Shown: positions 45,144-54,410 of the stretch, one piece after another | Layout of the letters: each line of letters begins with the position of its first letter | How positions within the stretch are numbered: the first letter of the stretch is position 1 | DNA from: Thiocapsa sp. KS1 | Lineage (GTDB): Bacteria; Pseudomonadota; Gammaproteobacteria; Chromatiales; Chromatiaceae | Direction of reading: 5' to 3' | NCBI RefSeq assembly: GCF_001499735.1 | Contig: NZ_LN848257.1 | Coordinates: 3,704,517-3,768,516 of the forward strand | Length of the DNA stretch: 64,000 nt | The notes under the pieces: model-generated | The model's database searches: none | Told to the model about the DNA's origin: nothing | What the model saw: the letters and a program-made list of their open reading frames with translations, nothing else | Program-made: the position numbers and the translations under genes

Positions 45144-45434
45144 TCAGCCTTCGACGACGCCCATGATGTCTTCTTCGCGCATCACCAGGAACTCGTTGCC
45201 GTCGAGCTTCACTTCGGTGCCGGAATACTTGCCGAACAGCACGCGATCGCCGACCTTCACATCCAGCGGGCGGCTCTCGCCGTTGTCGAGGATCTTGCCC
45301 TTGCCCACGGCGATGATCTCGCCCTGGATCGGCTTCTCGGTGGCGGAGTCCGGGATCACGATGCCGCCGGCGGTCGTGCGCTCTTCTTCCATGCGACGGA
45401 CAACAACGCGGTCGTGCAGGGGACGAATCTTCAT
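45144..45434 (-). CDS. groS: 10-kDa co-chaperonin GroES
   Basis: 96 residues from [18 protein letters not shown]. It caps the GroEL cavity. The mobile loop ([13 protein letters not shown]) and the roof-forming and C-terminal sequence [17 protein letters not shown] are typical. A GAGGAGA ribosome binding site precedes the ATG. It is the first gene of the groESL operon. Confidence 0.98.
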   Translation of the reverse strand: MKIRPLHDRVVVRRMEEERTTAGGIVIPDSATEKPIQGEIIAVGKGKILDNGESRPLDVKVGDRVLFGKYSGTEVKLDGNEFLVMREEDIMGVVEG

Positions 45435-45501
45435 GTGGTGGTCTCCTCGTGCGATAGACGGATCGGGAGCGCGCTCGGGCAGCCCATGTCGGTCCACCCT
45501 G

Positions 45502-45528
45502 TTAGCACTCATCTCAAACGAGTGCTAA
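45502..45528 (-). promoter_or_regulatory. CIRCE operator of groESL
   Basis: TTAGCACTC-N9-GAGTGCTAA, an exact match to the CIRCE consensus. The repressor HrcA binds it and is released under heat stress. It lies about 70 bases before groES, overlapping the start-site side of the promoter at 45528-45555. Confidence 0.97.
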
Positions 45529-45555
45529 TAGTAGAGCCTTATCCCTGTCTGTCAA
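45528..45555 (-). promoter_or_regulatory. sigma-70-type promoter of groESL
   Basis: On the minus strand TTGACA (45550-45555) and TACTAT (45528-45533) are 16 bases apart. The -10 box touches the CIRCE repeat, so HrcA bound there would block RNA polymerase. No sigma-32 promoter was recognised. Confidence 0.75.
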
Positions 45556-45577
45556 GCGTCGGAGGGTTCGGCGGGCA

Positions 45578-46000
45578 TCAATCTTCGCGCCGATAGTCGC
45601 CCTCGATGACCCTCGGACCCTCTGCGCCGCCGGGGGGCGTGCCGGGCCGGACGGGGATCACCCGGACATAGCGCCCGACGATCCAATGCCGCAGCGGCGG
45701 GACGAGCAGCAGAAAACCGACCGTGTCGGTCAAAAAGCCCGGCAGGAGCAGGAAGAGCCCCGCAATCAGAAGCAGCGCGCCATCCAGCACCTCCAGTGCC
45801 GGAACCTCGCCGCGGTCGGTCATCTCGCGCACCCGCATGAGAAGACCGAAGCCTTGGAGCCGCACCAGCCAGATCCCGACCATGGCGGTGAGGATCGTCA
45901 GGGCGATGGTCGGAAACGCCCCGATCTCGGAGCCGACCTGGATCATGACGTAGATCTCGATGATCGGAATTCCGATGATCAAAAGAAGCAGAAAAGGCAC
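45578..46000 (-). CDS. fxsA: FxsA-family membrane protein
   Basis: 140 residues from GTG 46000, chosen because AGGAGA lies 8 bases upstream; an ATG 15 codons earlier lacks one. Hydrophobic segments: PFLLLLIIGIPIIEIYVMIQ, IALTILTAMVGIWLV, and ALLLIAGLFLLLPGFLTDTV with the hairpin motif LPGFLTD typical of FxsA. The E. coli homologue relieves exclusion of phage T7 by the F plasmid; its general function is unclear. It lies next to groES and diverges from cutA, as in many gammaproteobacteria. Confidence 0.9.
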   Translation of the reverse strand: MPFLLLLIIGIPIIEIYVMIQVGSEIGAFPTIALTILTAMVGIWLVRLQGFGLLMRVREMTDRGEVPALEVLDGALLLIAGLFLLLPGFLTDTVGFLLLVPPLRHWIVGRYVRVIPVRPGTPPGGAEGPRVIEGDYRRED

Positions 46001-46143
46001 GATAATGGTCTCCTGAGGTGGCCGGTCGGTCGGCGCTCGGTCCACCGAGACTCTTTAGACCGACAAACATTGTGGTAGAAGAGGGCTGATCCGTTGCAGG
46101 ATAGTGGAACCCTGTTCCCGATGAAACGCCGCCGAGTCATCGT

Positions 46144-46473
46144 ATGACGGCACACCACAGCCTGATCTTCTGTACCTGCCCCGACGCCGCCGTCGCCGGG
46201 CGCATCGCCGAGACCCTGGTCGAGGAGAGGCTTGCCGCCTGCGTCAATCTGCTGCCGGGCATCACCTCGATCTATCGGTGGAACGGTGCTGTCCAGCGCG
46301 ATCCCGAGGTCTTGGTCTTGATCAAAACGACGAGCGAGCGGGTCGTCGCGCTGACCGATCGCCTGCGCGAGCTGCACCCCTACGCGATTCCGGAAATCAT
46401 CGCAGTCCCGATCATCGAGGGACTTCCCGACTATCTGAGCTGGGTAACGACATGCACCGACCACAACGACTGA
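46144..46473 (+). CDS. cutA: divalent-cation tolerance protein CutA
   Basis: 109 residues. Landmarks are LAACVNLLPGITSIYRWNGA, LVLIKTTSERVVALTDRLRE, and LHPYAIPEIIAVPI, with Cys and His positions that bind copper in E. coli CutA1. It forms PII-like trimers. dsbD follows 95 bases later on the same strand; the cutA-dsbD pair is found in E. coli as well. Confidence 0.95.
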   Translation: MTAHHSLIFCTCPDAAVAGRIAETLVEERLAACVNLLPGITSIYRWNGAVQRDPEVLVLIKTTSERVVALTDRLRELHPYAIPEIIAVPIIEGLPDYLSWVTTCTDHND

Positions 46474-46568
46474 GCCCTCGGATCGGGGCCGCCGGCGAGC
46501 GGCGCCAAGCCGCAATCGACCACACCGCCACCGAGCAACCGGGTCCGTGGGGCCGGTCATCCCGGGGT

Positions 46569-48941
46569 ATGTCCGTCGCGGGACGACTCCTGGCTGTCGC
46601 CTTGATCTGGCTAGTCGCGGCCGGCGCGGCGCCTCTCGTCCTGGCCGAGGACGAATTCCTGATGCCGGATCAGGCCTTCCGTATCTCGGGCGAGGCGGAT
46701 GGGCCGGATGCGGTCAGGGTGCGCTGGGAGATCGCCGACGGTTATTACATGTATCAGAGCAAGTTCGGGTTCCGGGCGGACACCGTCGGGATCTCCGCCG
46801 GCAGCCCGCGCCTGCCCGCCGCCGAGACCAAGGAAGACGAGTTCTTCGGCAAGGTCCAGATCTATCGCGACCATGTCGAGGTTCGGGTGCCGGTCACGCG
46901 CGCGACCGGGTCCGGCAATTTCCTGACCCTGGAGGCCACCTCGCAAGGCTGTGCCGATGCCGGGCTCTGCTACCCGCCGCATCGCCAGCGCCTGCTGCTC
47001 GAGCTGCCGGAGATGGCTGCCGTCGCGCCTGCATCGCCCGGGGCCGAGTCGGTCGAGACCGCGTCTGCCGCGGAACGCCCGTCACCGATCCAGGGCGAGC
47101 AAGCGCTGAAAGGCTTGGCGGGCGTCGGTCAGTCGCTCGGCCTCGGCGCGGACGACGACATCCTCCCCGCCGAGGAGGCATTCCGTTTCTCCGCGGAGGT
47201 CGCAGGCCCGGATCAGCTCCGGTTGACCTGGGACATTGCCCCGGGAACCTATCTCTACAGTCATATGCTCGAGCTGGCCGTCGATGACGGCGGCGAGGTC
47301 GCCATCGGGAGCTTCGAGCGCCCTGCCGGCGACATCAAGAAGGACTCCATCCTTCCGGACGGCAGCGTCGGCGATGTCGAGGTCTATCACGACCGTATTG
47401 ACCTGACCCTGCCCCTGCTGCGCGGATCGAGCGCCCCGACCGAGGTGACCCTCGTCGCCAAATATCAGGGCTGCGCGGAGATCGGCATCTGTTATCCGCC
47501 GCAGACGCAACGGGTGACCCTGAGCCTGCCCGGGGCGCTGGTCACGGCGGCTCTGCCGACGGCGGCGGCCGCAACAGCCGATGCGACGCCCGCGAGCGCC
47601 ACGCCCGCTGCGGCTCGGCCGGTAACGGACGAGCCGGTCTCGGAGCAGGACCGGATCGCCTCCGTCCTCGCCAACAGCGGCGTCTGGGTGGTGATGGCGG
47701 CCTTCTTCGGCTTCGGGCTCTTGCTTGCCTTCACGCCCTGCGTCTTCCCCATGATCCCGATCCTCTCGGGTATCATCGCCGGTCAGGGTCCGAACATCAC
47801 CACGCGCAAGGCCTTCACGCTGTCGCTGGTCTATGTGCTGGCCATGGCCCTGACCTACACGGTGGTCGGCGTCTTGGCGGGCCTCTTCGGCGCCAACCTC
47901 CAAGCGGCCTTTCAAAACCCCTGGGTTCTGACCTCCTTCGCGCTGATCTTCGTGCTGCTCGCGTTGTCCATGTTCGGCTTCTATGACCTGCAGCTGCCGT
48001 CGAGCTTCCAGTCCAAGCTGGCCGAGATCAGCAACAAGCAGGAGGGCGGCACCTTGCTGGGCGTCGCCGTCATGGGTCTGCTCTCGGCGCTGATCGTCGG
48101 GCCCTGCGTCGCTCCGCCGCTCTTCGGCGCACTCATCTATATCAGCCAGACCGGCGACGCCGTGCTCGGGGGCATCGCCCTGTTCGCACTGAGTATGGGC
48201 ATGGGCGCGCCGCTGATCGCCATCGGCACCTCCGCGGGCAAGCTGCTGCCGCGCGCGGGCGGTTGGATGGATGCGGTCAAGGCGGTCTTCGGCGTCGCCC
48301 TGCTCGGCGTGGCTATCTTCATGATGGAGCGGATCCTGCCGCCGGCGGTCGCCATGCTGCTGTGGGGGCTGCTGCTGATCTGCTCTGCGGTCTACATGGG
48401 CGCACTGACCCAACTGCCGCAGGGTGCAAGCGGCTGGAGCAAGCTCTGGAAGGGGCTCGGCGTCTTCCTGCTGATCTACGGCGCGCTCATGCTGCTCGGT
48501 GCAGCGGCCGGCGGGAAGGATACGGTCCAACCGCTGCGCGGGCTCGCCGTGGGCGGCGGCGGTAGCGCCGCTGCCGAGGCGGTCTTTACCCCCGTGAAGA
48601 CGCTCGAAGACCTCGATCGCGAGGTTGCCAAGGCGGGCGCGCTCGGCAAGCCGGTCATGCTCGACTTCTATGCCGACTGGTGCGTGACCTGCAAAGAGCT
48701 GGAGCGCTATACCTTCAGCGACCCTGCGGCGATCGCCGAGATGGAGCGCTTCGTCCTGCTCAAGGCGGACGTGACGGCGAACGACGCGGATGATCAGGCC
48801 CTGATGAAGCACTTCGGCATCATCGGGCCGCCCGCCATCCTCTACTTCGACACCGCAGGGCAAGAGCTCAAGAACTATCGTTTGGTGGGCTTCAAGCCCG
48901 CCGATGCCTTCGTCGAGCATCTGCGCCGGGCCGCGCCATGA
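46569..48941 (+). CDS. dsbD: thiol:disulfide interchange protein DsbD with two alpha domains
   Basis: 790 residues, well above the about 565 of E. coli DsbD. A signal peptide (GRLLAVALIWLVAAGAAPLV) is followed by two tandem DsbD-alpha domains, about residues 28-150 with the pair CADAGLC, and about 195-320 with CAEIGIC. The membrane domain starts near 360 and carries the cysteines of TPCVFPMIP and GPCVAPP. The C-terminal thioredoxin-like gamma domain has DWCVTC. DsbD passes electrons from cytoplasmic thioredoxin to periplasmic DsbC and CcmG-type proteins. The start at 46569 gives the signal peptide; the frame is open upstream over cutA without similarity. Overlaps the TlpA-like gene by 4 bp. 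Confidence 0.95.
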   Translation: MSVAGRLLAVALIWLVAAGAAPLVLAEDEFLMPDQAFRISGEADGPDAVRVRWEIADGYYMYQSKFGFRADTVGISAGSPRLPAAETKEDEFFGKVQIYRDHVEVRVPVTRATGSGNFLTLEATSQGCADAGLCYPPHRQRLLLELPEMAAVAPASPGAESVETASAAERPSPIQGEQALKGLAGVGQSLGLGADDDILPAEEAFRFSAEVAGPDQLRLTWDIAPGTYLYSHMLELAVDDGGEVAIGSFERPAGDIKKDSILPDGSVGDVEVYHDRIDLTLPLLRGSSAPTEVTLVAKYQGCAEIGICYPPQTQRVTLSLPGALVTAALPTAAAATADATPASATPAAARPVTDEPVSEQDRIASVLANSGVWVVMAAFFGFGLLLAFTPCVFPMIPILSGIIAGQGPNITTRKAFTLSLVYVLAMALTYTVVGVLAGLFGANLQAAFQNPWVLTSFALIFVLLALSMFGFYDLQLPSSFQSKLAEISNKQEGGTLLGVAVMGLLSALIVGPCVAPPLFGALIYISQTGDAVLGGIALFALSMGMGAPLIAIGTSAGKLLPRAGGWMDAVKAVFGVALLGVAIFMMERILPPAVAMLLWGLLLICSAVYMGALTQLPQGASGWSKLWKGLGVFLLIYGALMLLGAAAGGKDTVQPLRGLAVGGGGSAAAEAVFTPVKTLEDLDREVAKAGALGKPVMLDFYADWCVTCKELERYTFSDPAAIAEMERFVLLKADVTANDADDQALMKHFGIIGPPAILYFDTAGQELKNYRLVGFKPADAFVEHLRRAAP

Positions 48942-49525
48942 GTGCGGTTCGGGTGGGGATGGTGATCCTGCTCGCGGGCGGAATCAGCATCGGGGTCGCC
49001 GTCGTCGGCCAACGCTGGATCGAAGCGCCGAAACCCGAGGCGGGGTTGGCGGTTCGCCAGCCTGCGCCTCTTCAGACCCTGCCCGACTTCGGCCTGACCG
49101 ACCTCGCCGGACGGGAGGTGAGCAGCGAGGCGTGGGCCGGCAAGGTCGTGGTGATCAACTACTGGGCGAGCTGGTGCCCGCCCTGCGTCCGCGAGATGCC
49201 CTTGTTCATCGAAACCCAGGAGGCACTCGGCGCGGCCGGCGTACAGGTTGTCGGCATCGCCGTGGATCGTCTCGAAGATGTCGAGAAGTTCGTCGCCGAC
49301 TACCCGGTCAACTACCCCATCCTGATGGCCAACCCGGAGGCCGTCGCGCTCTCGAAACGACTCGGCAACCGGGTCGAAGGACTGCCCTTCACGGTCATCT
49401 TCGACCGCCGCGGGCGCCGCGTCTTCAGCCGCACCGGTGAGGTCACGGCCGCCGAGCTCAAGGCCGAGCTCGACGCGCTGGTCAAGGCGGAGGACCGTCC
49501 GGCACCCGACGAGGACGCGTCTTAG
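48938..49525 (+). CDS. TlpA-like periplasmic thioredoxin
   Basis: 195 residues. An N-terminal anchor (VGMVILLAGGISIGVAVVGQ) leads to a thioredoxin domain with the active site WASWCPPCVREMP and the cis-Pro region VEGLPFTVIFD. Such proteins reduce disulfides in the periplasm, for example in cytochrome c or oxidase assembly, and take electrons from DsbD. The ATGA overlap with dsbD supports that partnership. Confidence 0.93.
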   Translation: MSAVRVGMVILLAGGISIGVAVVGQRWIEAPKPEAGLAVRQPAPLQTLPDFGLTDLAGREVSSEAWAGKVVVINYWASWCPPCVREMPLFIETQEALGAAGVQVVGIAVDRLEDVEKFVADYPVNYPILMANPEAVALSKRLGNRVEGLPFTVIFDRRGRRVFSRTGEVTAAELKAELDALVKAEDRPAPDEDAS

Positions 49526-49632
49526 CTGGACAACATCGCGTAAAATCCGCACAATTCGCGCCGATTTGCTGCCGATCCCAAACAGACCGGCGGGTACACT
49601 GAGTCTCGGACGCGTTGGAGCACATTGACCGG

Positions 49633-50094
49633 ATGGCCGCGATCCTGGTCCTGAACGGACCCAACCTCAACCTGCTCGGAACCCGCGAGCCGGAGCATTA
49701 CGGCCGCGCCACGCTGGCGGAGATCCACCAAGGTTTGGAGGATGCGGCACGGGCTCAGGGCTTCACGCTCGAGTGCATCCAGAGCAACGCCGAGCACGTC
49801 CTGATCGAGGCGGTCCACCGTGCCGCGCACGAGGGGGTCCGCTTCATCATCCTGAATCCCGCCGCCTTCACCCACACCAGCGTCGCCCTGCGCGATGCGC
49901 TGCTCGGGGTCGGGATTCCCTTTATCGAGGTGCACCTCTCCAACGTGCACGCTCGGGAGCCCTTTCGGGCCCACTCCTATTTCTCCGACATCGCCGTCGG
50001 GGTGATCAGCGGACTCGGGGCCGAGGGCTACTTTTCAGCATTGCGCGCCGCGGCCGGTCGGCTCGCGCCGGACCTTTCCAACGAGAACCACTGA
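49633..50094 (+). CDS. aroQ: 3-dehydroquinate dehydratase, type II
   Basis: 153 residues from ATG 49633 ([16 protein letters not shown]); a TTG six codons earlier is less likely. It dehydrates 3-dehydroquinate in the shikimate pathway. The catalytic Tyr lies in [11 protein letters not shown], Asn-His in [16 protein letters not shown], and the C-terminal [11 protein letters not shown] completes the site. It is followed 2 bases later by accB, the typical gammaproteobacterial order. Confidence 0.97.
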   Translation: MAAILVLNGPNLNLLGTREPEHYGRATLAEIHQGLEDAARAQGFTLECIQSNAEHVLIEAVHRAAHEGVRFIILNPAAFTHTSVALRDALLGVGIPFIEVHLSNVHAREPFRAHSYFSDIAVGVISGLGAEGYFSALRAAAGRLAPDLSNENH

Positions 50095-50096
50095 CC

Positions 50097-50552
50097 ATGG
50101 ATATCCGCAAGGTAAAGAAGCTGATCGAGCTGTTGGAGCAATCCGACGTCGCGGAGATCGAGATCCACGAGGGCGAGGAATCGGTCCGCATCAGCCGACA
50201 CGGCAGCGGCGCCATGCCGATGTACATGCCTCAAGCGATGCCGATGGCGATCGGTGCCGCACCGGCTGCGGCGCCGGCCGCCAAAGCCTCCGACGAAGAG
50301 GATCTCGACGAGATGGAAGGCGAGGTCGTGCGCTCGCCCATGGTCGGCACCTTCTATCGTCGCCCCTCCCCGGGATCCAAGGCATTTGTCGAGGAAGGCC
50401 AGAGCGTGAAGGCCGGCGACACGCTCTGCATCATCGAGGCGATGAAGATCCTCAACCAGATCGAGTGCGAGCAAGGCGGCACGATCAGACGGATCCTGGT
50501 CGAGAACGGTCAGCCGGTCGAGTACAACCAGCCGCTGTTCGTCATCGAATAA
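50097..50552 (+). CDS. accB: biotin carboxyl carrier protein of acetyl-CoA carboxylase
   Basis: 151 residues. The N-terminal helix [16 protein letters not shown], an Ala/Pro-rich linker, and the biotinyl domain with the modified lysine in [12 protein letters not shown]. The [20 protein letters not shown] thumb region is typical of AccB. It carries carboxybiotin between AccC and AccAD in fatty-acid synthesis. Confidence 0.97.
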   Translation: MDIRKVKKLIELLEQSDVAEIEIHEGEESVRISRHGSGAMPMYMPQAMPMAIGAAPAAAPAAKASDEEDLDEMEGEVVRSPMVGTFYRRPSPGSKAFVEEGQSVKAGDTLCIIEAMKILNQIECEQGGTIRRILVENGQPVEYNQPLFVIE

Positions 50553-50643
50553 GGGCGGAGGGCAGCGCCCCCGTCGTCAAGCGCCGGCGCACCCTCCGAT
50601 GCGCCGCGCCTCCTCCAGCAAAGACATCGCCACCATGCCTGCA

Positions 50644-51984
50644 ATGATCGAGAAGGTCCTGATCGCCAACCGGGGCGAGATCGCGCTCCGGATCCTGCGC
50701 GCCTGTCGCGAGCTGGGCATCAAGACGGTCGCGGTGCACTCCGAAGCGGACCGCGACCTCAAGCACGTCCTCCTGGCCGACGAGTCGGTCTGTATCGGCC
50801 CGGCCGCCTCGCTGCATAGCTATCTCAACGTGCCCGCCATCATCAGCGCGGCCGAGGTGACCGACACGGTCGCCATCCACCCGGGCTACGGATTCCTCTC
50901 CGAGAACGCCGATTTCGCCGAGCGGGTCGAGCGCTCCGGCTTCATCTTCATCGGCCCGCGGCCCGAGACCATCCGTCTGATGGGCGACAAGGTCTCGGCG
51001 ATCGCCGCCATGAACAAGGCCGGCGTGCCCTGCGTGCCCGGCTCCGACGGTCCGCTCGACGACAATAAGAAACGTACCCTGGAGATGGCCCGAAAGATCG
51101 GCTATCCCGTCATCATCAAGGCATCCGGTGGCGGGGGCGGTCGCGGCATGCGCGTCGTGCATTCCGAGGCGACCTTGCTGAATGCGATCTCTCTGACCAA
51201 GGCGGAGGCCGCCGCGGCCTTCAACAACGACATGGTCTACATGGAGAAGTATCTGGAGAACCCGCGTCATATCGAGTTCCAGGTGCTCTCCGACCAGCAC
51301 GGCAACGCCATCCATCTCGGCGAGCGCGACTGCTCCATGCAGCGCCGTCACCAGAAGGTCGTCGAAGAGGCGCCCGCGCCCGGCATCACCGAGGCCCAAC
51401 GCCACGAGATCGGCGAGCGCTGTGCGGAGGCCTGCCGCACCATCGGCTACCGCGGTGCCGGTACCTTCGAGTTCCTCTACGAAGACGGCTGTTTCTATTT
51501 CATCGAGATGAACACGCGCGTGCAGGTCGAGCACCCGGTGACCGAGATGGTCACGGGCGTGGACATCGTCAAAGAGCAGATCCTGATCGCCGCCGGCGAG
51601 CCCCTGCGCTACAAGCAGGACGACATCGTGATCCGCGGTCATGCCGTGGAGTGCCGTCTCAATGCCGAGGACTCCGAGACTTTCATGCCGAGTCCGGGCA
51701 AGATCACCGAGTTCCATGCCCCCGGCGGCCCCGGCGTGCGGCTGGAAACACACATCTATACCGGCTACACGGTCCCGCGCTATTACGACTCCATGATCGG
51801 CAAGCTGATCACCCACGGCGAGGATCGCGAGTCTGCGATTGCGCGGATGTGCAATGCGCTGCGCGAAACAGTGATCGACGGCATCAATACCAATATCAAG
51901 CTGCAGCGGTCGATTCTCAGGGACGGGGCGTTTCTGGCGGGCGGGGCGAATATCCACTATCTGGAAAAGAAGCTCGGCATGTAA
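50644..51984 (+). CDS. accC: biotin carboxylase subunit of acetyl-CoA carboxylase
   Basis: 446 residues from [20 protein letters not shown]. An ATG at 50635 would add three residues. The ATP-grasp features are [13 protein letters not shown], the biotin/bicarbonate-site [11 protein letters not shown] and the catalytic [14 protein letters not shown]. It carboxylates the biotin of AccB using ATP and bicarbonate. accB lies 91 bases upstream; the stop is followed at once by two inverted-repeat elements. Confidence 0.97.
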   Translation: MIEKVLIANRGEIALRILRACRELGIKTVAVHSEADRDLKHVLLADESVCIGPAASLHSYLNVPAIISAAEVTDTVAIHPGYGFLSENADFAERVERSGFIFIGPRPETIRLMGDKVSAIAAMNKAGVPCVPGSDGPLDDNKKRTLEMARKIGYPVIIKASGGGGGRGMRVVHSEATLLNAISLTKAEAAAAFNNDMVYMEKYLENPRHIEFQVLSDQHGNAIHLGERDCSMQRRHQKVVEEAPAPGITEAQRHEIGERCAEACRTIGYRGAGTFEFLYEDGCFYFIEMNTRVQVEHPVTEMVTGVDIVKEQILIAAGEPLRYKQDDIVIRGHAVECRLNAEDSETFMPSPGKITEFHAPGGPGVRLETHIYTGYTVPRYYDSMIGKLITHGEDRESAIARMCNALRETVIDGINTNIKLQRSILRDGAFLAGGANIHYLEKKLGM

Positions 51985-51986
51985 TG

Positions 51987-52070
51987 CTGAACCGCGTTTG
52001 GAGCGACATGCGATGTTCGAAGTAAGGCCAGCCTCGGCGCGATTTGATGGCTCGGCGCGACGCGGTTCAG
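51987..52070. repeat. 84-bp terminal-inverted-repeat element, copy C
   Basis: Left end CTGAACCGCGTTTGG, right end CGCGACGCGGTTCAG, inverted to each other over 11 bases. It begins 2 bases after the accC stop and is followed 114 bases later by another copy. Confidence 0.7.
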
Positions 52071-52184
52071 GAAAAAAGAACAACGAATGACTTGGACCGG
52101 CTCCGGGACATGTGGTGTTGTTCGGTGAGTTGTCGGACTCGCCGCGGCCATCGTGCAACGCAATTATTCCAATCTCTTAATCAC

Positions 52185-52271
52185 TTAAATCGCGTCGACT
52201 CCGACGCTTACGTATTCCTGCGAGATCGAGACCAAATGACCACAGCGCATATTCTGCCGGACGCGATTTAA
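52185..52271. repeat. 87-bp terminal-inverted-repeat element, copy D
   Basis: Left end TTAAATCGCGTCGACTCC, right end CGGACGCGATTTAA. The last base is directly followed by the TTG start of prmA, so the repeat arm occupies the place of its ribosome binding site. Confidence 0.75.
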
Positions 52272-53174
52272 TTGGCCTGGCTACAGCTTTCGATCGAGGT
52301 CTCGAAGCCGGACGCGGAGCGGATCGCCGCGTTCCTGGAGGATTCCGGCGCACTCTCCGTGACCCTCGCCGATGCGGCCGACGAGCCGCAGCTCGAGCCT
52401 GGGCCGGGCGAGACGCCGCTCTGGTCGCAGGTCAAGGTCTCGGCGCTGTTCGATGCGGACCCCGAGAGCGAGGCGCTGGTCGCGCGCTTAGTCGATCAAC
52501 TGGTGAATGAGCCACACGCCGGGGCGACCGGCCCGGCTCTTGTCGAGCGCATCGAGGATCAGGTGTGGGAGCGGGTCTGGCTCGACACCTTCAAGCCGAC
52601 CCGCTTCGGTCGACGTCTCTGGGTCTGTCCGCACGGGCAGGATCCGGACGATCCCGAGGCCATCGCCGAGGCCGTCGTGGTCGCGTTGGATCCGGGTCTG
52701 GCCTTCGGGACCGGGCATCATCCGACCACGGCACTCTGCCTGGAGTGGCTCGACAGTACCGACCTCGACGGCAAGACCGTCCTGGATTACGGCTGCGGTT
52801 CGGGGATCCTGGCGATCGCGGCGCTGCGCCTGGGCGCTGCGCGCGCGATCGCCGTCGACCATGACCCGCAGGCCCTGGAGGCGACGCGCGACAACGCACT
52901 CGCCAACGGGGTCGCCGACCGGCTCGCGATCTACGGGCCGGACGAGGTCCCCGAGCTGAAGGTCGACGTGACCATCGCCAACATCCTCGCCGGACCTTTG
53001 ATCGCGCTGGCACCTCGGCTTATGGAGTCGCTGCGACCGGGCGGCGCGTTGGCCGTCTCGGGTGTGCTTGCCGAGCAGGTCGAAACGGTCCGCGCGGCCT
53101 ATGCCGAACGGATCGCCCTTGCGCCGACACGCCTGCGCGAGGATTGGGCGCTCATCTGCGGTACGCGCCTTTAA
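52272..53174 (+). CDS. prmA: ribosomal protein L11 methyltransferase
   Basis: 300 residues. TTG start, because the family N-terminus (AWLQL) begins exactly here and a repeat arm ends just before it. SAM-binding motif I is VLDYGCGSGILAIAA, with LDPGLAFGTGHHPTT ahead of it and VTIANILAGPL (NPPY-like) after it. It trimethylates L11. No Shine-Dalgarno sequence is visible, and translation may be weak. The last codons are repeated downstream in a 38-bp duplication. Confidence 0.95.
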   Translation: MAWLQLSIEVSKPDAERIAAFLEDSGALSVTLADAADEPQLEPGPGETPLWSQVKVSALFDADPESEALVARLVDQLVNEPHAGATGPALVERIEDQVWERVWLDTFKPTRFGRRLWVCPHGQDPDDPEAIAEAVVVALDPGLAFGTGHHPTTALCLEWLDSTDLDGKTVLDYGCGSGILAIAALRLGAARAIAVDHDPQALEATRDNALANGVADRLAIYGPDEVPELKVDVTIANILAGPLIALAPRLMESLRPGGALAVSGVLAEQVETVRAAYAERIALAPTRLREDWALICGTRL

Positions 53175-53247
53175 ACGACTGCGCATCCAGCGACAGGTCA
53201 CCGAGACCGGAGGATTGGGCGCTCATCTGCGGTACGCGCCTTTAAAC
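53139..53247. repeat. 38-bp direct duplication of the prmA 3' end
   Basis: The sequence 53139-53176, covering the last eleven or so codons, the TAA stop and two following bases of prmA, is repeated exactly at 53210-53247, a 71-bp offset. The second copy is joined to a short TAAACCGC-N7-GCGGTTTA hairpin (53243-53265) that looks like a collapsed copy of the inverted-repeat family. Confidence 0.85.
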
Positions 53248-53320
53248 CGCGCACGATGCGGTTTAGGAAAGGCTCAGCGATCAGTAAAACAACTCGACGA
53301 GAGAATACCTTGTCACCTTT

Positions 53321-53356
53321 ATCGTTGTCGTTGTCGTAATCGACAACGACAACGAT
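53321..53356. promoter_or_regulatory. 16-bp perfect hairpin upstream of dusB-fis
   Basis: ATCGTTGTCGTTGTCG, a TAAT loop, then its exact reverse complement, ending 55 bases before the dusB start. Each arm contains a repeated GTTGTC unit. In the mRNA it would form a very stable leader hairpin; as DNA it could be an operator or attenuator for the dusB-fis operon. No T-tract follows. Confidence 0.7.
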
Positions 53357-53411
53357 TCGATCGGATGCTCACCTGATTTCCGACACGTTACTTGTTGTGC
53401 CGAGTCATCCC

Positions 53412-54410
53412 ATGCGCCGCACCTTCACCATCGGCCCGCACCGATTCGAGAGCAATCTGATCCTCGCGCCGATGGCCGGGATCAGCGATCGGCCATTCCG
53501 TGCGCTTTGTCGGCGCCTGGGGGCGGGGCTTGCGGTCGCTGAGATGGTTTCGTCGAATACCGCGCTGTGGGGTACGCGCAAATCGGTGCGGCGTCTGGAC
53601 TACGCGGGCGAGACCGGTCCGGTGTCGGCGCAGATCGTCGGCGCGGATCCGCTCGACATGGCCGAAGCGGCCCGCATCAATGTCGACCTGGGCGCCGACA
53701 TCGTCGACATCAACATGGGTTGTCCCGCGAAGAAGGTCTGCAAACGTGCGGCGGGCTCCGCGCTGCTGCGCGACGAGGTTCTGGTCGGGCGGATCCTGGA
53801 GGCGGTGGTCGCGTCGGTCGCCGTTCCGGTCACCTTGAAGATCCGCACCGGCTGGTCGCCCGAGACCCGCAATGCCGTGCGGATCGCGCAGATCGCGCAG
53901 GCATCCGGGATCGCTGCCTTGACCGTGCACGGACGCACGCGCGCCTGTAGCTACGGGGTGCCCGCCGAGTACGACACGATCCGTGCCATCCGCGCGGCCG
54001 TGACGCTGCCGCTCATCGCCAACGGCGACATCGCGAGCCCCGAACGGGCAAAACAGGTTCTGGACTGCACCGGCGCCGATGCTATCATGATCGGACGCGC
54101 GGCCCGGGGGCGTCCCTGGATCTTCCGCGACGTCGCGGCCTACCTGACCTCGGGTACCCTGCCGGTCGAGCCGCAAAGGCACTGGATCCATGCGCTGCTG
54201 CGCGAGCATCTCGATGCCTTGTATCGCTTTTACGGCGCCCATGCCGGCGTGCGGATCGCACGCAAACACATCTCCTGGTACTGCCGTCACTTACCGGGTG
54301 CAGCGGCCTTCAGAGACATCGTCAACGGGACAGAAACCCCGGCGGAGCAGTTGTCGCGGGTCGCCGCGTTCTTCGAGCAATGCCCCGAAACGGAGAATCA
54401 AGCAGCATGA
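53412..54410 (+). CDS. dusB: tRNA-dihydrouridine synthase B
   Basis: 332 residues from ATG 53412; a GTG at 53397 is possible. An FMN-dependent TIM barrel that reduces uridine in the tRNA D-loop. The catalytic Cys is in NMGCPAKKVCKRAAGSALL, and LAPMAGISDRPFR, VHGRTR and IGRAARGRPWIF are DusB landmarks. It overlaps fis by 4 bp, the conserved dusB-fis operon. Confidence 0.97.
   Translation: MRRTFTIGPHRFESNLILAPMAGISDRPFRALCRRLGAGLAVAEMVSSNTALWGTRKSVRRLDYAGETGPVSAQIVGADPLDMAEAARINVDLGADIVDINMGCPAKKVCKRAAGSALLRDEVLVGRILEAVVASVAVPVTLKIRTGWSPETRNAVRIAQIAQASGIAALTVHGRTRACSYGVPAEYDTIRAIRAAVTLPLIANGDIASPERAKQVLDCTGADAIMIGRAARGRPWIFRDVAAYLTSGTLPVEPQRHWIHALLREHLDALYRFYGAHAGVRIARKHISWYCRHLPGAAAFRDIVNGTETPAEQLSRVAAFFEQCPETENQAA

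Noticed and set aside
53321..53356. Rho-independent terminator of prmA.
   Set aside because: The stem is strong but no T-tract follows on the plus strand and it lies about 150 bases beyond prmA, close to dusB; a leader structure is more likely.
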